Assembly: GCA_965214035.1 (NCBI GenBank) | Contig: OZ243932.1 | Span: 744,001-808,000, forward strand | Origin: JAJDYQ01 sp965214035 | GTDB taxonomy: Bacteria; Pseudomonadota; Gammaproteobacteria; JAJDYQ01 | Length of the DNA stretch: 64,000 nucleotides | Reading direction: 5' to 3' | Shown: one piece after another, positions 32,650 through 41,007 of the stretch | Layout of the letters: each line of letters begins with the position of its first letter | Position numbering within the stretch: the first letter of the stretch is position 1 | Notes under the pieces: model-generated | What the model saw: the letters and a program-made list of their open reading frames with translations, nothing else | What the model was told of the DNA's origin: nothing | The model's database searches: none | Position numbers and translations under genes: made by a program

Positions 32650-34623
32650 ATGTCTGAACTGTCTGTTGAAGAGCAAGCGAGACGCCGTCGCAACAAAAAA
32701 TGGACTGCTGCCAGTATATTTCTGGCTACTGCTGTCTATATGTTGACGGTGGTGCCGACTATCGAGATCGCCTGGGTGATGACAATCCTGTTGTTGACGA
32801 TTTACCTGTTTGCTTTTGAGATCGTGAGTGTTGATGTTGCGGCGGCTACAGTGATGGTGTTACTGGGACTGACCTCACTGTTTTATCCGGTCATGGGTCT
32901 GCAAGAAGGGCTGGTTGATGCCACGCACCTCTTCGATGGCTTCTCATCCAATGCGGTCATTTCGATTATCGCGGTAATGATTATCGGAGCGGGTCTGGAC
33001 AAAACCGGCCTGATGAGCAGAGTGGCGGCATTTATTCTGAAGATCGGCGGTACAACCGAGACACGCATTATTCCGATTATTTCTGCCACGGTTGGTTTTA
33101 TTTCCTCGTTTATGCAGAATGTTGGCGCAGCAGCCCTGTTTCTGCCGGTGGTATCCCGTATCTCTGCGCGTTCCGGCTTGCCGATGTCACGCCTGCTTAT
33201 GCCGATGGGCTTCACTGCGATTCTTGGTGGCACCATGACCATGGTGGGTTCCAGCCCGTTAATTCTCCTGAACGACTTGATACTGACCTCCAACAAGGCA
33301 CTTCCGCCGGATCAACAGATGCAAACCTGGGGGCTGTTTTCGGTCACACCTGTCGGTATATCTCTTGTTATTACAGGTATTATTTACTTTGTTATTGCCG
33401 GTCGATTTGTTTTGCCGGCGACCAAAAATGAGAGCAGTACCAGTGGACAGGACTCCATGAAATACTTTAACGAGGTCTATGGTGTTGACTACGTCGTTCA
33501 CGAAGTAATCATAAAAGAAGGGAGCGAGATTATCGGTATGAAGCTCGATGATGTCGAAACCCTTTGTCGCATACGTGTGATTGCGAGTAAGCACAGTGGT
33601 GCCACGCGAGTGGGTCCGGGGACGATTGATCGTGCAGTGGAGCTACACGAAGGAATGGTGCTGGGGATTGTTGCCGATCCTGAAGACCTGATGGCGTTTG
33701 TCAAAAAATTCAAGCTGAAGCGGCGGGAAAAAATGCGCACATTCGCCGAGTCATTATCTGCGACAAAGGCCGGTATTGCCGAAGTGGTTATTCCTCCGGG
33801 TTCAAAGGTGATCGGCAAAAGTGCTCGCGATATATGGATGCGCAAAGTCTATGGCCTGGCCATGATTGGTCTGCATCGTGACGGTCAAACCATGCGCGAA
33901 GGAGACGATATTCGCAGCATCCTCTTTCAGGCGGGTGATACTCTGGTCGTGCATACGGCATGGAGTGCCCTGGAGCGTATTGAGAACAACCGCGATTTTG
34001 TTGTGGTTACATCGGAGTATCCCAAGGCAGAACAACTGCGTCCTGAAAAACTGCTGCCTGCGGTGATTTTCTTTGGTATCGCGCTGTTTATGGTGCTGTT
34101 CACCGATATACGTTTATCGGTTGCCCTGCTGACCGGTGCCATCGGCATGATTCTGTCTGGCGTACTTGGCATGGACGAAGCCTATGAGGCGATAAGCTGG
34201 AAAACAGTATTTCTGCTGGCTTCATTAATTCCGCTGGGACTTGCGGTCGAGACAACCGGCACGGCCAAATGGATAGCCGGACAGGTCCTGTCGGTAGTTG
34301 GCGATATGCCCGTCTGGGTGATTCAGACAACCGTTGCCATACTGGCCACATTCTTTACGCTGGTCATGTCGAATGTTGGAGCTACAGTATTATTAGTGCC
34401 ACTGGCTGTGAACATTGCAATCGGTGCAGGTGCCAGCCCGGCGGTCTTTGCATTAACAGTGGCGATTGCCACATCGAATTCATTCCTGATACCGACCCAC
34501 CAGGTCAACGCACTGATTATGGGGCCTGCCGGCTACCGTGTACCTGACTTTATGAAGGCAGGCAGCATTATGACGATTCTGTTTCTGGTGGTGACGATCA
34601 CCGTGATGAATCTGGTTTTCTGA
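32650..34623 (+). CDS. SLC13-family (DASS) permease with two TrkA-C domains
   Basis: The 657-residue carrier probably imports dicarboxylates, sulfate or other anions with sodium. Membrane segments occupy about residues 20-250 and 460-657. The family motif region FMQNVGAAALFLPV (about 155-168) and its repeat MSNVGATVLLVPLAVNIA match. A cytoplasmic block (about 280-440) holds two RCK_C/TrkA-C domains (VHEVIIKEGSEIIGMKLDD, then EVVIPPGSKVIGKSARDIW). Substrate is not determinable from sequence. It is monocistronic, downstream of the pseudogene. Confidence 0.85.
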   Translation: MSELSVEEQARRRRNKKWTAASIFLATAVYMLTVVPTIEIAWVMTILLLTIYLFAFEIVSVDVAAATVMVLLGLTSLFYPVMGLQEGLVDATHLFDGFSSNAVISIIAVMIIGAGLDKTGLMSRVAAFILKIGGTTETRIIPIISATVGFISSFMQNVGAAALFLPVVSRISARSGLPMSRLLMPMGFTAILGGTMTMVGSSPLILLNDLILTSNKALPPDQQMQTWGLFSVTPVGISLVITGIIYFVIAGRFVLPATKNESSTSGQDSMKYFNEVYGVDYVVHEVIIKEGSEIIGMKLDDVETLCRIRVIASKHSGATRVGPGTIDRAVELHEGMVLGIVADPEDLMAFVKKFKLKRREKMRTFAESLSATKAGIAEVVIPPGSKVIGKSARDIWMRKVYGLAMIGLHRDGQTMREGDDIRSILFQAGDTLVVHTAWSALERIENNRDFVVVTSEYPKAEQLRPEKLLPAVIFFGIALFMVLFTDIRLSVALLTGAIGMILSGVLGMDEAYEAISWKTVFLLASLIPLGLAVETTGTAKWIAGQVLSVVGDMPVWVIQTTVAILATFFTLVMSNVGATVLLVPLAVNIAIGAGASPAVFALTVAIATSNSFLIPTHQVNALIMGPAGYRVPDFMKAGSIMTILFLVVTITVMNLVF

Positions 34624-34709
34624 CAGAAAAGCCGGCCTCCAGCATCTCACTGGCGATAGACCGGCAAGCCCGGCCCACACATCATGCCAATCGGCAGCCC
34701 GCTCCAGCT

Positions 34710-35162
34710 TTATGCGCTGTTGCGGTTAAGCCTGCCTTTTATCCAGTGGTCAACAGAAATTTTACCCGCACCATAAAACACAAGGACAGCAATCATCATG
34801 CCCCACATCATATGCTGCTTGGTGCCAGCGGGACTGATATCCGGATAGGAATACATGGCAACCAGATTAAACACAAACAATATGATTGCCATGGGGCGCG
34901 TCAATATGCCGAGTGCCAGCAGGGGAGGCAATACCAGCTCTGCAATGGTGGCCATCCATGCTGCCGCTGCATAGGGAATAACCGGCACACTGTATTCATA
35001 TTGAAACAACCACAGAGTAGTTTGCCAGCTTTTAATTTTGGTCAGGCCGGAAAGGAAAAATACATAGGCCAGCCAGCCGCGCAGCACCAGAGCGAACACC
35101 GACTGCAGGGTATCAAGCCCCTGGATGCCATAGGTATAATATTTAATCATCTGCTCATACAT
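34710..35162 (-). CDS. DoxX-family membrane protein of the bufferin operon
   Basis: The 150-residue protein, from ATG 35162 (MYEQMIKYYTYGIQGL), has four predicted membrane helices and DoxX features (VLRGWLAYVFFLSGLTKIKSW, then LVLPPLLALGILTRPMAIIL). DoxX proteins accompany DUF2282/DUF692/DUF2063 genes in many bufferin clusters, with an unestablished role, perhaps redox or export. It overlaps the DUF2063 gene by eight bases and is the last gene of the operon. The start chosen fits the operon overlap. Confidence 0.8.
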   Translation of the reverse strand: MYEQMIKYYTYGIQGLDTLQSVFALVLRGWLAYVFFLSGLTKIKSWQTTLWLFQYEYSVPVIPYAAAAWMATIAELVLPPLLALGILTRPMAIILFVFNLVAMYSYPDISPAGTKQHMMWGMMIAVLVFYGAGKISVDHWIKGRLNRNSA

Positions 35163-35937
35163 GGTTTGAACTCCGGTTGATGGTAGAAAAATGGCTGAAC
35201 CACTGATGCCTGATGGCTTCGACAAGGAATGCCTGTAAGACCATATCATCATACTGCTCACTGAGCTGGCCCAGAGTCAGCCCCCTGCTTATGGAATCCA
35301 GCAGTGACCAGTATTTATGACTGATCCTGTTGATCACGACCTCGAATCTGGAACGTCGTACCAGCAGATAATTATCCTGCGTTTCCAGTGTAATACCGAC
35401 AGGCTGCTCCACCTCAGGCTGGTTTTGTTGCCAGATAATATCCACTGGATACACAGAATGCAGCAAACTGCTGCCGGGAGGCAGCTTGAATGCCGTGCCG
35501 TACAGTTGATTTTCATCGAACGATTCAAGTTCGGACGTATTGATCGGCGTAGAATTACGCGCATTGAATGCACGGTGCCAGGCCCACTCCAGGCGGGCGG
35601 TATCGGCGAGATAGGGCAGCTCGGACACAGGCTCAAAGCCCTCCAGAAACTCCGGTAACTGCGCACCATAATAAATGACATTAGCGGAAATTGAAGGATA
35701 GACCGCGATATATCGATCTGCCATAGCGTCAAAAAAGCGGTCTCCCAGCAGTCGTTTGCAGACAGGATATATTTCGGCGAGCACCTTGGTGAACAGGCCG
35801 GACACACTGCCCCGGTAAATATCGAAGCGGGCCTGTGCCGTGAGTGTTTTTGAGGGCAGCAATGCACTCACAATTCGCCGGTCATGACTGAACAGACCGG
35901 CGAAGAAATCTTTTTGTATTTCAGGCAGCGTGGGCAT
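35155..35937 (-). CDS. bufC: DUF2063 protein, BufC-type recognition partner
   Basis: The 260-residue protein (MPTLPEIQKDFFAGLFSHDR) fits DUF2063: an N-terminal helical domain containing FDIYRGSVSGLFTKVLAEIY and YPVCKRLLGDRFFDAM, then a C-terminal winged-helix-like region. In bufferin and methanobactin-like systems this protein presents the precursor peptide to the DUF692 enzyme. ATG 35937 overlaps the bufB stop by 17 bases. A longer frame to 35976 starts inside bufB and is less likely. Function is inferred from studied clusters. Confidence 0.85.
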   Translation of the reverse strand: MPTLPEIQKDFFAGLFSHDRRIVSALLPSKTLTAQARFDIYRGSVSGLFTKVLAEIYPVCKRLLGDRFFDAMADRYIAVYPSISANVIYYGAQLPEFLEGFEPVSELPYLADTARLEWAWHRAFNARNSTPINTSELESFDENQLYGTAFKLPPGSSLLHSVYPVDIIWQQNQPEVEQPVGITLETQDNYLLVRRSRFEVVINRISHKYWSLLDSISRGLTLGQLSEQYDDMVLQAFLVEAIRHQWFSHFSTINRSSNHV

Positions 35938-36787
35938 GTGCTCTGGAAGAAGCTGAAATAATACCTTCGGCGACAAGGGCCTGCTTCTGCAATGTTTGGT
36001 ATTCGGGGATATTCGTATCCCACTCGATCAATGTTGGAACCGGGCCAAGCCGTTCGATGGCCTGCCGGTATAAATCCCAGACCGGCTGATGGATCGCCTC
36101 GCCATGCGTATCCAGTAAATGGGTATGTCGGTCCTCATAGCCTGCCAGATGTATTTCACGTATGCGTTCGGGATTGATTCCCTGAACAAAGTCATCTGCC
36201 TGAGTGCTGTTATTACAGGCGTTGACATAGATATTATTAATGTCGAGCAATATATGGCAATCGGCCTCATCGGCGATGCCGTTCACGAACTCCCATTCAG
36301 ACATCTGCGAATCCCTGAACTCGACATAGCAGGATACATTTTCGACCAACAGACGCTCGCCGAGGAAATCCTGAGCCTCGGTGATTTTACGGGCCATATG
36401 AGAGATGCCTTCTTCCGTATAAGGCAGTGGCAGCAGCTCATTGCTGTTATGCTGATGATAGGCACTCCAGCTAAGGTGGTCGGATACCCAGTCCGGCTCA
36501 AACTGCCGCATCCTCTCCTTCAGGCGTTGCAGGTAGTTCCTATCCAGTGGGCCGGGCGACCCCAGAGACATACCCACGCCATGAAAGGTGACGGGATAAT
36601 AATTCCTTATCTGCTCCAGATAATCCAGAGGCTGACCGCCATCAGCCATATAGTTATCGGTAAGTGCCTCCAGCCAGGGGGTTGAAGGCCTATTGGTCAG
36701 GATATGCCGGTAATGCTGCGAACGCAGCCCGATACCAACGCCATGAATCACGCTGGTGGACGGGCTGTTTTCACAATAGCCAGACAT
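35921..36787 (-). CDS. bufB: DUF692 multinuclear iron enzyme, BufB/MbnB family
   Basis: The 288-residue TIM-barrel enzyme should use a multi-iron centre and oxygen to convert cysteines of the precursor peptide to thiooxazole-type rings. Likely metal-binding residues lie in FHGVGMSLGS, WVSDHLSW, LLVENVSCYV, HILLDINNIYVNA, REIHLAGYEDR, LLDTHGEAI and LIEWDTNIPE, the DUF692 pattern. It follows the DUF2282 peptide gene by 28 bases and overlaps bufC. Assignment to BufB rather than MbnB rests on the DUF2282 neighbour. Confidence 0.87.
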   Translation of the reverse strand: MSGYCENSPSTSVIHGVGIGLRSQHYRHILTNRPSTPWLEALTDNYMADGGQPLDYLEQIRNYYPVTFHGVGMSLGSPGPLDRNYLQRLKERMRQFEPDWVSDHLSWSAYHQHNSNELLPLPYTEEGISHMARKITEAQDFLGERLLVENVSCYVEFRDSQMSEWEFVNGIADEADCHILLDINNIYVNACNNSTQADDFVQGINPERIREIHLAGYEDRHTHLLDTHGEAIHQPVWDLYRQAIERLGPVPTLIEWDTNIPEYQTLQKQALVAEGIISASSRAHAHAA

Positions 36788-36815
36788 AAGTCTGAAGACT
36801 TATCGGTGACAGCTA

Positions 36816-37073
36816 TCAGGCTGTCTTGCCACCGATAATTTTCTCGCAAGTGCCCTTGGGTACAGCTACCCACTCTTCAGGGGCACCATCGACCTTGGCC
36901 TGTCCGGCACAGCTATGGCTGGATGTTCCGCAGTCATTCATACCTGCTTTAGCAATCCCCATGCACTTTTCCATGCCTTCCGGGATGGCCATGGCTGTAG
37001 GAGCGGCGGCACCCGCGCTCAAGGCGACAGCGGTAGCGACGGCAGTTTTCAGAAAAGTTCTTTTATCAGTCAT
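36816..37073 (-). CDS. bufA1: DUF2282 bufferin precursor peptide (BufA1-like)
   Basis: This 85-residue peptide has a signal sequence (KRTFLKTAVATAVALSAGAA, probable cut after AMA at residue 29). Its mature part holds four cysteines at 37, 48, 55 and 76, in EKCMGIAKAGMNDCGTSSHS, CAGQA and VPKGTCEKI. This is the DUF2282 pattern; in the Caulobacter bufferin system two of these cysteines become copper-binding thiooxazoles. AGGAGA precedes the ATG. It is first in the bufA-B-C-DoxX operon. A copper-protective role is inferred. Confidence 0.88.
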   Translation of the reverse strand: MTDKRTFLKTAVATAVALSAGAAAPTAMAIPEGMEKCMGIAKAGMNDCGTSSHSCAGQAKVDGAPEEWVAVPKGTCEKIIGGKTA

Positions 37074-37106
37074 CTAAGGTTCTCCTAAATTAAATTGTTA
37101 AAGACA

Positions 37107-37162
37107 GCAGCCGGATTTGGCTGCATGCATACTCTAACACAAAAGGCTAAAACAATTGTCAA
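37107..37162 (-). promoter_or_regulatory. Promoter and leader hairpin of the bufferin operon
   Basis: On the minus strand a perfect -35 TTGACA (37157-37162) is followed after 17 bases by a weak TGTTAG (37134-37139). In the predicted leader, GCAGCC (37119-37124) pairs with GGCTGC (37107-37112) around a six-base loop. The region is AT-rich. The poor -10 suggests that an activator or an alternative sigma factor is needed. Confidence 0.4.
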
Positions 37163-37304
37163 TATCTTTTTGCAAAAACCCTGAATTTTTTTCAATGTCT
37201 CCAACGGTGCCTGCCATAAAAGTGATTTTTGGTTGGCTGATGATGCCGATAATCGTTTGACAGGTACGGCTTTTAGAACGTCAAATGCCTGTACTGTCTT
37301 GATT

Positions 37305-38261
37305 TCATACAACATTTTGTGGATTTCCCTGCATAAACGCCTCAATATTATCTATCAGTTGATTAGCCAGCAACTGCATGGCCTGCTGGCTGGCCCAGGC
37401 GATATGCGGAGTAAGAATGACATCAGTGCGATCAGCGATCTGCATTAAAGGGCTATCTGCTGCCGGAGGCTCCTGAGCCAGCACATCAATACCGGCTCCT
37501 GCAATTTTATTGCCCACCAATGCCTCGACCAGAGCCTGCTCATCCACAATGGCACCGCGTGCGGCATTAATGAAAATAGCCGAGGGCTTCATCCTGTCAA
37601 AAGCAGAACCATTGATCAGGCCTGCGGTCTGCCGATTCAGCGGACAATGGCATGAAATGACATCGGATGTTTGCAACAGAACATCGAGTTCCACGGGCCT
37701 GGAAAAATCGCTATCTTTCGGAGAAGGTGAGTAATACTGCACCTGCATTCCGAGTTTATGAGCCAGGCTGGCCGTAGCCTGTCCGAGTGTGCCATAACCG
37801 ATAACCCCCAATAGTGCTCCTTTGACATCATATATGGGCTGGTCAAAGAGGCAAAAACCATCTCCGGCCTGCCAGTGACCACTCAGGACCTCCTGACGGT
37901 ATTGAAATATCTGGCGTCTCAGAATGAGAATCAAAGCGATAACATGCTCAGGTACGGCTGTCAGCGCATAATTTCTGATATTACAGACAACAATGCCACG
38001 CTCAAGGCATGCCTCCGTATCAATCCGGTCCACGCCGGTTGCGGCGACAGCAACCATTTTCAGGCGTGGCAGACTCTCGATCATACCCCTGTTCAGGGGC
38101 ACCTTATTGGTGATGATAATATCGGCATCGCGGCAACGCTCGCCGGCCTGCCCGGCCAGACTCATGTCAAAGCTGACCCACTCATGCGGAAAGGCCGGCC
38201 TTCTGATCTCAATATCCTGACGTATCGTTGCTCGGTCAAGGAATACGATTTTGGTGTCCAT
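37305..38261 (-). CDS. D-2-hydroxyacid dehydrogenase (hydroxypyruvate reductase-like)
   Basis: The 318-residue NAD-dependent enzyme has the nucleotide motif GVIGYGTLGQAT (about residues 153-164), the substrate-binding/catalytic Arg in FINAARGAIVDEQAL, the Glu in DVLAQEPPA and the catalytic His in LTPHIAWAS. The N-terminal VAVAATGVDRID is also typical. This set fits HprA-type reductases of hydroxypyruvate or glyoxylate, though 2-ketogluconate or other 2-oxoacids cannot be ruled out. It is divergent from metK and stands alone. Confidence 0.88.
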   Translation of the reverse strand: MDTKIVFLDRATIRQDIEIRRPAFPHEWVSFDMSLAGQAGERCRDADIIITNKVPLNRGMIESLPRLKMVAVAATGVDRIDTEACLERGIVVCNIRNYALTAVPEHVIALILILRRQIFQYRQEVLSGHWQAGDGFCLFDQPIYDVKGALLGVIGYGTLGQATASLAHKLGMQVQYYSPSPKDSDFSRPVELDVLLQTSDVISCHCPLNRQTAGLINGSAFDRMKPSAIFINAARGAIVDEQALVEALVGNKIAGAGIDVLAQEPPAADSPLMQIADRTDVILTPHIAWASQQAMQLLANQLIDNIEAFMQGNPQNVV

Positions 38262-38377
38262 GATGCATCATAATCGACTGCTGCTGGATTCCAAAGGCTT
38301 GTTTCCGGCGTCAGGGTAATGGATAATGCAGCGACAGCCCGGAACATCTTTTTCGGCGTTTTATTCAGGAGCATCAG

Positions 38378-39535
38378 GTGACCAGAGAGTACATTGTATC
38401 ATCGGAATCGGTAGGAGAAGGGCATCCCGACAAAGTGGCGGACAGCTGCTCGGATGCTATTGTGGATGCCATCTTTGAACAGGATCGAAAGGCGCGAGTG
38501 GCCTGTGAAACTTTGGTCAGTACCGGCATGGTGATGATCTCGGGTGAAATCACCACGGCTGCCAATGTGGACTACACACAAGTAGTGCGTGATACCATCC
38601 TCGATATTGGCTACAACAGCAGCGAAATGGGTTTTGATGGGGCCAGTTGTGCGGTTTTAACCTCACTGGACAGGCAATCCCCGGATATTGCCCTTGGTGT
38701 CAACGAAGGTGAGGGAATTGATCCGGATCAGGGAGCCGGAGATCAGGGTCTGATGTACGGCTATGCGACCAATGAGACCCCGACCCTGATGCCCATGCCG
38801 ATCCAGTTGGCGCATCGACTGACCGAACGGCAGGCGCACATTCGAAAATCAGGCCGGCTGGACTGGTTACGCCCGGACGTAAAATCCCAGATTTCCGTTC
38901 GATACGAAGGAAGTGAACCGAAGGTGATTGATGCCGTTGTACTGTCAACCCAGCATAACGAAGACATCGGCTACAACGAACTGCAAGAAGCGGTGATGGA
39001 AGAAATCATCAAACCGGTACTGCCGACGGACATGCTCAATGGTGCAACAAAATACTATATCAACCCGACAGGTCGCTTCGTGATTGGTGGCCCGGTTGGT
39101 GACTGTGGCCTGACAGGGCGCAAAATTATTGTAGATACCTACGGTGGAGCAGGCCGTCATGGTGGTGGAGCCTTCTCGGGCAAAGACCCCTCCAAGGTTG
39201 ATCGCTCGGCTGCCTATGCGGCCCGCTACGTTGCGAAAAACGTAGTGGCGGCCGGTCTGGCCGACAAATGTGAAGTACAGATCGCCTATGCGATAGGCAT
39301 AGCCAGACCGGTATCCATCCACGTCAACACCTTTGGCACCGGTCGCACGGAAGAAAGCAGAATAGAAAGCCTGATTGCCGAACATTTCGATCTGCGTCCG
39401 AAGGGCATCGTACAAATGCTGGACCTGTTGCGACCGATTTACCGAAAAACAGCGACCTATGGTCACTTTGGGCGGGAAGAGCCGGAATTCACCTGGGAAC
39501 GCACAGACAAAGCGAAGCAACTTAAAGCGGCCTGA
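38378..39535 (+). CDS. metK: S-adenosylmethionine synthetase
   Basis: MetK makes S-adenosylmethionine from methionine and ATP. The 385-residue protein starts at GTG 38378 with AGGA nine bases upstream. Signature motifs are SESVGEGHPDKVADSCSDA at the start, DQGAGDQGLMYGYATNE (ATP-binding hexapeptide region), YYINPTGRFVIGGPVGDCGL, and GGGAFSGKDPSKVDRSAAY. Length is normal. No SAM riboswitch is visible in the roughly 115-base upstream gap. Product SAM feeds the CFA-type and DNA methyltransferases in the window. Confidence 0.97.
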   Translation: MTREYIVSSESVGEGHPDKVADSCSDAIVDAIFEQDRKARVACETLVSTGMVMISGEITTAANVDYTQVVRDTILDIGYNSSEMGFDGASCAVLTSLDRQSPDIALGVNEGEGIDPDQGAGDQGLMYGYATNETPTLMPMPIQLAHRLTERQAHIRKSGRLDWLRPDVKSQISVRYEGSEPKVIDAVVLSTQHNEDIGYNELQEAVMEEIIKPVLPTDMLNGATKYYINPTGRFVIGGPVGDCGLTGRKIIVDTYGGAGRHGGGAFSGKDPSKVDRSAAYAARYVAKNVVAAGLADKCEVQIAYAIGIARPVSIHVNTFGTGRTEESRIESLIAEHFDLRPKGIVQMLDLLRPIYRKTATYGHFGREEPEFTWERTDKAKQLKAA

Positions 39536-39637
39536 ATCGATGCCGGACAAGAGCGCCATGGCAAGAGCAGACGAAGCTGCGGTCACCACAACTGAAACAA
39601 ACCTGTAAAAAGTCACCCTGATGAGGGCGGAGGGAAA

Positions 39638-41005
39638 ATGAACACACAAAAGCCACCTGGCAAGCCGCTCATCCTGCCGATTATTCTGATTACCGCGCTT
39701 ATCATTGCGGCTGTCATTATCAAAACCCGTCCGGGGATTGAACATCGCGATGAAGGACTGCCGGCGCGGGCCGTAGAGATAATACATGCTGCGACCATAC
39801 CCACCCGCATCCAGGCGACAGGTTACGGCACGATTCAACCGGCAGTTGATCTGATAGCCCGTGCCGAAGTCAGTGGCAGAATCACCTACATCCACCCGCA
39901 GTTAAAAAAAGGCGATGGCCTGCCACAGGATGCAGTAGCGATACGCATTGAAGCCGTTGACTACGAACTGTCACTCAGCGAGCGAGAAGCCGGCTTGCGC
40001 AGCAGCCGGTCCGTGCTCGAACAACTGCAAGTAGAAGAAAAAAGCGTGCGGCGTTCACTGCAACTGGCGCGAGAAAATCTGGCGGTAGGGGAAGCCGAAC
40101 TGAAACGCAAGCGGGAAATTTATGAAAAAAGGCTGATTGCCAGAACCGAAGTCGATGCCGAAGAGCAGAAAGTTCTGGACCTGCGGCAAAGAGCAGAAAG
40201 CCTCCAGGGCGAACTGGAAGCCTTTGCCAGCCGCAAGGCATCCAGCCGTGCGCAGATAGAACAATCGCAGGCCCAAGTGGAAGAAGGGCAGGAAACACTG
40301 GAGCGCACCGAAATCCGTCTTCCTTTTGATGCACGCATTGGTGATGTTTCAATAGAAAAAGACGAATTTATCAACATAGGAGCAGAACTATTTCGGGCAT
40401 CCAATGTGGACGGTGTTGAAGTAACGGCACAAATACCGATCAGGCACATCCGCCCGCTTGCCATGACCCTGACGGATAGCCGGTATGCGCAGCCCCCGGA
40501 GCCGACTGACCAGCGCCTGCTGCTGCAACGCCTGAACCTGCAGGCAAGAGTGCGTCTGGTGGGAGATGACCTCGAAGACGCAGTCTGGGAAGGCCGGGTA
40601 GTGCGATTCAGCGAATCCGTTGATCCGACCCGGCGCACGGCAGGTGTAGTCGTTGCTGTGGACAACCCCTACCAGAAAATAATACCAGGCAAACGCCCGC
40701 CTTTGCTGAAAGGCATGTACGTTGCTGTTGAACTACTGACACCGGAAGCCCCGATGCGGATTATCCCGCGCCATGCCATACACCAGGGCAATGTTTACGT
40801 GGTGGATAAGCGCGGACAACTGGTCATTAAACCGGTTAAAACGGCGCTGCTACAAAACGAATTTGCAGTAATTGCCGAAGGACTGGAAGAAAACGAATCG
40901 GTCATCATTACCGATCTGATACCGGTCATACAAGGCATGCCGCTCAAACCCATACACAACGAACTGGCACAGCAGACGCTCATCAACAGCGCAGCGGGCA
41001 AATAA
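39638..41005 (+). CDS. RND efflux periplasmic adaptor (HlyD/AcrA type)
   Basis: This 455-residue membrane-fusion protein links the RND pump to an outer-membrane channel. It has one N-terminal membrane helix (LILPIITALIIAAVII region, residues about 10-28), a split lipoyl domain (ATGYGTIQPAVDLIARAEVS), a coiled-coil hairpin of about 130 residues rich in Glu, Gln and Arg (about 115-225), and a beta-barrel and proximal domain. GGAGGG precedes the ATG. It is two bases from the pump gene. Its coding strand is unusually C-rich compared with metK just before it. Confidence 0.88.
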   Translation: MNTQKPPGKPLILPIILITALIIAAVIIKTRPGIEHRDEGLPARAVEIIHAATIPTRIQATGYGTIQPAVDLIARAEVSGRITYIHPQLKKGDGLPQDAVAIRIEAVDYELSLSEREAGLRSSRSVLEQLQVEEKSVRRSLQLARENLAVGEAELKRKREIYEKRLIARTEVDAEEQKVLDLRQRAESLQGELEAFASRKASSRAQIEQSQAQVEEGQETLERTEIRLPFDARIGDVSIEKDEFINIGAELFRASNVDGVEVTAQIPIRHIRPLAMTLTDSRYAQPPEPTDQRLLLQRLNLQARVRLVGDDLEDAVWEGRVVRFSESVDPTRRTAGVVVAVDNPYQKIIPGKRPPLLKGMYVAVELLTPEAPMRIIPRHAIHQGNVYVVDKRGQLVIKPVKTALLQNEFAVIAEGLEENESVIITDLIPVIQGMPLKPIHNELAQQTLINSAAGK

Positions 41006-41007
41006 TC

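Noticed and set aside
38262..38377. SAM riboswitch before metK
   Set aside because: Only about 115 bases, with no recognisable SAM-I, SAM-II or SAM-IV core pairing or terminator.
38945..39895. Minus-strand frame of 316 codons opposite metK and the adaptor start
   Set aside because: It is the antisense shadow of conserved metK; the composition is low-quality and Arg/Gly-rich.
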